A stretch of DNA of 8,427 nucleotides from an uncultured Treponema sp. (GTDB lineage: Bacteria; Spirochaetota; Spirochaetia; Treponematales; Treponemataceae), in NCBI GenBank assembly GCA_937900125.1, contig CALCEK010000145.1, positions 1 to 8,427 on the forward strand. Direction: 5' to 3'. The notes under the pieces are model-generated. The model saw nothing but the letters and a program-made list of their open reading frames with translations, made no database searches and was not told where the DNA came from. Positions 6,056-8,427 of this stretch are shown piece after piece. The stretch's first letter is position 1. Every line of letters starts with the position of its first letter. The translations under genes were made by a program, and so were the position numbers.

Positions 6056-6084
6056 TTGCAAAATAGCAAATCCTCATTTATAAT
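6056..6084 (+). promoter_or_regulatory. Sigma-70 promoter of glgC
   Basis: TTGCAA (6056-6061) and a perfect TATAAT (6079-6084) are 17 nt apart, the ideal spacing. The -35 lies just after the stop of the upstream sensor gene, so glgC can be expressed on its own, with a leader of about 20-22 nt. Confidence 0.65.
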
Positions 6085-6101
6085 ATAATTACTTGCTGCA
6101 C

Positions 6102-6106
6102 GGAGG
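6102..6106 (+). promoter_or_regulatory. Strong Shine-Dalgarno of glgC
   Basis: GGAGG lies 6 nt before ATG 6113. It is one of the best ribosome sites in the window and fixes the start. Confidence 0.75.
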
Positions 6107-6112
6107 AATAAA

Positions 6113-7408
6113 ATGGCAGAACAGAAAATCGATGATGCGAGAGTGCTTTCCATTATTTTGGGTGGTGGAAAAGGAACAAGATTATATCCATTAACAAAAG
6201 AACGCTCTAAACCAGCTGTTCCTTTTGGAGGAAAATATCGAATTGTTGATATTCCAATTTCAAATTGTATAAATAGCGGTTATAAAAAAATATATCTTCT
6301 TACACAATTTAATTCGGCATCTTTGCACTTACACATTATCAATTCTTACAACTTTGACCGTTTTAGCCAAGGTTTTGTTGAAATTCTTGCGGCTGAACAA
6401 ACACTTGAACATTCTGGTTGGTATGAAGGAACTGCGGATGCTGTTCGCAAAAATCTTTCTCATTTTCATCGGCAAAAACCAACTCACTATATAATTCTTT
6501 CGGGCGACCAGTTGTATCGAATGGATTTAAAGGAATTTATGGCTGCTCATATTGCTTCTGGAGCTGACATAACAATTGCGGCAAAAGCTGTCAACCGCGA
6601 AGATGCTACAGGCTTTGGCATTATGAAAGTTGACGATTCAAACCAAATTACTGCTTTTAAAGAAAAACCCGCAAGAGATTTAAATATTGATGATTGGAAG
6701 ATTCCTGAAAAATCTCGTGGCGCAGACTTACCTGCAAATCTTGAATATCTTGCTTCTATGGGTATTTACATTTTCAATGCAGAAACTATGGATGAAATGC
6801 TTGACAATGATTTTAATGACTTTGGAAAAGAAATTATTCCAATGGCAATTAAAAATAAAAAAGTTGCAAGCTATATTTTCAATGATTATTGGGAAGACAT
6901 CGGTACAATTCGCTCATTCTACGAGGCAACTTTGGACTTAACAAAACCTGTTCCAAGTTTTAATTTCTATGACGAAGATAAACCAATTTACACTCACATG
7001 CGCAATTTGCCACCGAGCAAAATTAACAATGCAAATATGACTTCTTCACTTGCAAGCGAAGGCTGTGTAATTACAAATTCTCGGCTTGAACGTTCAGTTA
7101 TCGGTGTGCGCTCAATTATAAATGATGGTTGCGATTTGAATGGTGTTATTATGATGGGAGCTGATTATTATGAAAATGACTCTGATAAAACAGAAAATGC
7201 TTCAAACAAAACACCTAGTATTGGAATCGGAAAGAATTGCAAAATAAATCGCGCAATCATCGATAAAAATGCAAGAATCGGAGATAATTGTTGTATAAAT
7301 GTAAATGGCAAAAATTATGAAGATGGCGACCACGGCTTATTCTATAGTTCAGATGGAATTATAATAATTAGGCGCGGAGCTGTTATTCCTTCTGGAACAG
7401 TAATTTAA
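6113..7408 (+). CDS. glgC: Glucose-1-phosphate adenylyltransferase (ADP-glucose synthase)
   Basis: GlgC makes ADP-glucose and pyrophosphate from ATP and glucose-1-phosphate, the committed step of bacterial glycogen synthesis in the cytosol. The protein is 431 aa, a normal length. The nucleotidyltransferase domain shows GGGKGTRLYPLT (17-28) with SKPAVPFGGKYRIVDIPISN after it, GTADAVR (106-112), GDQLYRMD (131-138, with catalytic-type Asp132), FKEKP (182-186), MGIYIF (216-221) and WEDIGT (260-265). From about 305 a left-handed beta-helix domain carries the usual hexapeptide-like turns (for example IDKNARIGDN). The motifs GDQLYRMD and MMGADYYEND resemble the plant and cyanobacterial branch of the family. 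A strong ribosome site, its own promoter and a good terminator make it a single-gene unit. Allosteric effectors cannot be judged from sequence alone. Confidence 0.96.
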   Translation: MAEQKIDDARVLSIILGGGKGTRLYPLTKERSKPAVPFGGKYRIVDIPISNCINSGYKKIYLLTQFNSASLHLHIINSYNFDRFSQGFVEILAAEQTLEHSGWYEGTADAVRKNLSHFHRQKPTHYIILSGDQLYRMDLKEFMAAHIASGADITIAAKAVNREDATGFGIMKVDDSNQITAFKEKPARDLNIDDWKIPEKSRGADLPANLEYLASMGIYIFNAETMDEMLDNDFNDFGKEIIPMAIKNKKVASYIFNDYWEDIGTIRSFYEATLDLTKPVPSFNFYDEDKPIYTHMRNLPPSKINNANMTSSLASEGCVITNSRLERSVIGVRSIINDGCDLNGVIMMGADYYENDSDKTENASNKTPSIGIGKNCKINRAIIDKNARIGDNCCINVNGKNYEDGDHGLFYSSDGIIIIRRGAVIPSGTVI

Positions 7409-7425
7409 AACTTAAAGTAACACAC

Positions 7426-7455
7426 AAAGCGCATCTAAAAAGGTGCGCTTTTTTT
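7426..7455 (+). terminator. Intrinsic terminator of glgC
   Basis: AAAGCGCATC (7426-7435) and GGTGCGCTTT (7442-7451) form a 10-bp stem with one G-U pair and the loop TAAAAA. A run of seven T (7449-7455) follows. It lies 17 nt after the glgC stop. The last bases overlap the stop codon of the convergent J-domain gene, so the hairpin may also serve that gene, with a less ideal tail. Confidence 0.85.
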
Positions 7456-7945
7456 ATTTAGACAAAAATTCGTTTAGCAATTTGTAAGCTTCAACAATTT
7501 GTTGCGTTTTATCCGTTGCAATTTTTTTCAAAACCGCATTATCTTCGTAGCGGTCGGGATGAAAATATTTTAGTTTTTCTTTGTATGCTTTTTTTACGTC
7601 ATCAAGAGAATCTGTTGTGCGCAAATCAAGCAAGCGGTAGGCATTTGAAACTTCGGGAGTAATTGTTTTGTAAATATAGTAATGTTTGCTGATTTTTGGT
7701 TTTTGGTGTTTTACTTTTGCCTGTTCAGTTTTTTCAGATTCATTTTTGTAAAAAAAAGAGTCCTCCCCCGCACTCGAACTTTTTAAAGGATTTGATTCTT
7801 GATTTTTTTTAGGCGATTCTTTTTTTAAAACATTTTCGTCATTCGTTTTAAAATCCCCTTCGGAATCCACTTTTATAAAACGAATTTCGCCAGCTTCTAG
7901 CGTTTCGTTTAAAAGTTCGCCCAAGCGGTCATACATTGTCGTCAT
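7454..7945 (-). CDS. J-domain protein, C-terminal J domain
   Basis: A 163-aa cytosolic protein with a J domain at its C-terminus (about 100-162): NAYRLLDL, then DDVKKAYKEKLKYFHPDRY with the HPD motif at 129-131, then IVEAYKLLNEFL. J domains stimulate the ATPase of DnaK-type Hsp70. Residues 1-25 form a short conserved-looking start (MYDRLGELLNETLEAGEIRF). Residues about 30-85 are a charged, Lys/Glu/Ser-rich linker, probably disordered. The Gly/Phe and zinc-finger regions of true DnaJ are absent, so this is a class III-type co-chaperone with an unknown client. The start is ATG 7945, set by AGGAGG at 7952-7957 with a 6-nt gap; the longer frame to 8050 only shadows the regulator gene. It overlaps the 3' end of the regulator by 17 nt and is surely co-expressed with it. 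Confidence 0.83.
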   Translation of the reverse strand: MTTMYDRLGELLNETLEAGEIRFIKVDSEGDFKTNDENVLKKESPKKNQESNPLKSSSAGEDSFFYKNESEKTEQAKVKHQKPKISKHYYIYKTITPEVSNAYRLLDLRTTDSLDDVKKAYKEKLKYFHPDRYEDNAVLKKIATDKTQQIVEAYKLLNEFLSK

Positions 7946-8427
7946 CAGAATCCTCCTTAAAGCCCCATTCGGAAAGTTTTCGTTGCAGCGTTTTTCTGCC
8001 AATGCCCAAAATGTCCGCCGTTTTACTTTTATTGTTTCGATTTGCGGCAAGATTTTCTTGAATTAGAATTTTTTGCGCCTCCTCAAGCGGAATTCCCAAA
8101 GGAATCTGAATGGAATCTGATTTTGTACTTTGTGAAATGCTTGGAGGAAGGTCATCAAGTGTAATTTCGTTTCCGCTGCACATGACAACGGCACTTTCCA
8201 TGCAATTTCTTAGCTCGCGAATGTTGCCTGGCCAATTGTATTTAAACAACGCGGCTTTTGCCCTGCCTTCTACGCCAACAATTTCCTTGTTATTTTCAGC
8301 ATTAAATTCATTTAAAAACGCATTTATCAAAAGCGGAATGTCATCTTTTCGTTCTCTGAGTGGCGGAACTTGTATGTGAATCACATTTAGGCGATAATAA
8401 AGGTCTTCTCTAAAAAGCCCATTTTTT
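7929..8427 (-). CDS. Sigma-54-dependent response regulator, C-terminal part
   Basis: This is the 3' part of a gene that runs off the right edge; 165 residues are visible and the N-terminus is missing. The visible part begins in the sigma-54 AAA+ domain (GLFREDLYYRLNVIHIQVPPLRERKDDIPLLI), includes WPGNIREL near residues 65-72, and ends with a Fis-type helix-turn-helix (about 119-156: LAANRNNKSKTADILGIGRKTLQRKLSEWGF). This is the layout of NtrC/AtoC-type enhancer-binding activators, which drive sigma-54 promoters. The receiver domain is outside the window, so calling it a response regulator is inferred from the family. An in-frame GTG at 8384 is internal and not the start. The last codons (KEDSDDDNV) overlap the start of the J-domain gene, which suggests translational coupling. 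No sigma-54 site was found in the window. Confidence 0.9.
   Translation of the reverse strand, partial: KNGLFREDLYYRLNVIHIQVPPLRERKDDIPLLINAFLNEFNAENNKEIVGVEGRAKAALFKYNWPGNIRELRNCMESAVVMCSGNEITLDDLPPSISQSTKSDSIQIPLGIPLEEAQKILIQENLAANRNNKSKTADILGIGRKTLQRKLSEWGFKEDSDDDNV
7952..7957 (-). promoter_or_regulatory. Shine-Dalgarno of J-domain gene inside regulator gene
   Basis: AGGAGG on the minus strand lies 6 nt before ATG 7945 and within the last codons of the regulator gene. It decides the start of the J-domain protein. Confidence 0.7.

Noticed and set aside
7946..8050. N-terminal extension of the J-domain protein
   Set aside because: This stretch is the opposite-phase reading of the regulator's helix-turn-helix codons; the AGGAGG before 7945 sets the true start.

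Overview
The window looks like chromosomal DNA from a low-GC spirochaete, most likely a Treponema-type organism. The clues are a flagellar rod gene of the spirochaetal FlgF type, an ApbE-type lipoprotein with a relaxed lipobox, a GlgC, a sigma-54-dependent regulator followed by a J-domain protein, and AT-rich, U/A-rich gene starts. The genus is inferred from gene content only.

Left part (1-2587, + strand): positions 1-363 hold no intact gene. They contain three diverged tandem copies of a unit of about 117-128 bp, and the first two still read as related protein tails in one frame. The third copy runs into a small unknown gene (364-600). That gene is joined by an ATGA stop/start overlap to a membrane-protein gene (597-1520). 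The membrane gene looks chimeric: its first ~76 codons resemble a small DUF5412-like membrane protein, and the rest is a complete YczE/COG2364-family protein whose ancestral start was probably 825. An ApbE-family lipoprotein gene (1547-2587) follows 26 nt later.

Centre (2584-3828): the gap between apbE and the convergent flgF is almost exactly one 141-bp palindromic element. Its terminal inverted repeats supply both stop codons, and it carries a strong stem-loop in the middle. flgF (2721-3521, - strand) stands alone, without flgG beside it. A shorter relative of the palindromic element lies in the flgF upstream region.

Right part (3829-8427): a membrane sensor with a periplasmic solute-binding domain, a degenerate GGDEF domain and an intact EAL domain (3829-6048) is followed by glgC (6113-7408). 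glgC has its own sigma-70-type promoter, Shine-Dalgarno and terminator. Convergent to these, on the - strand, the 3' part of a sigma-54-dependent Fis-type response regulator (running off the right edge) overlaps by 17 nt a short gene for a C-terminal J-domain protein.

Functionally, the window joins periplasmic flavinylation (ApbE), motility (FlgF), nutrient-responsive c-di-GMP breakdown (sensor-EAL) and glycogen storage (GlgC). No known defence, CRISPR, transposase, rRNA or tRNA feature was seen. The most unusual parts are the decayed repeat array with the gene fusion at the left and the palindromic element that ends two convergent genes.
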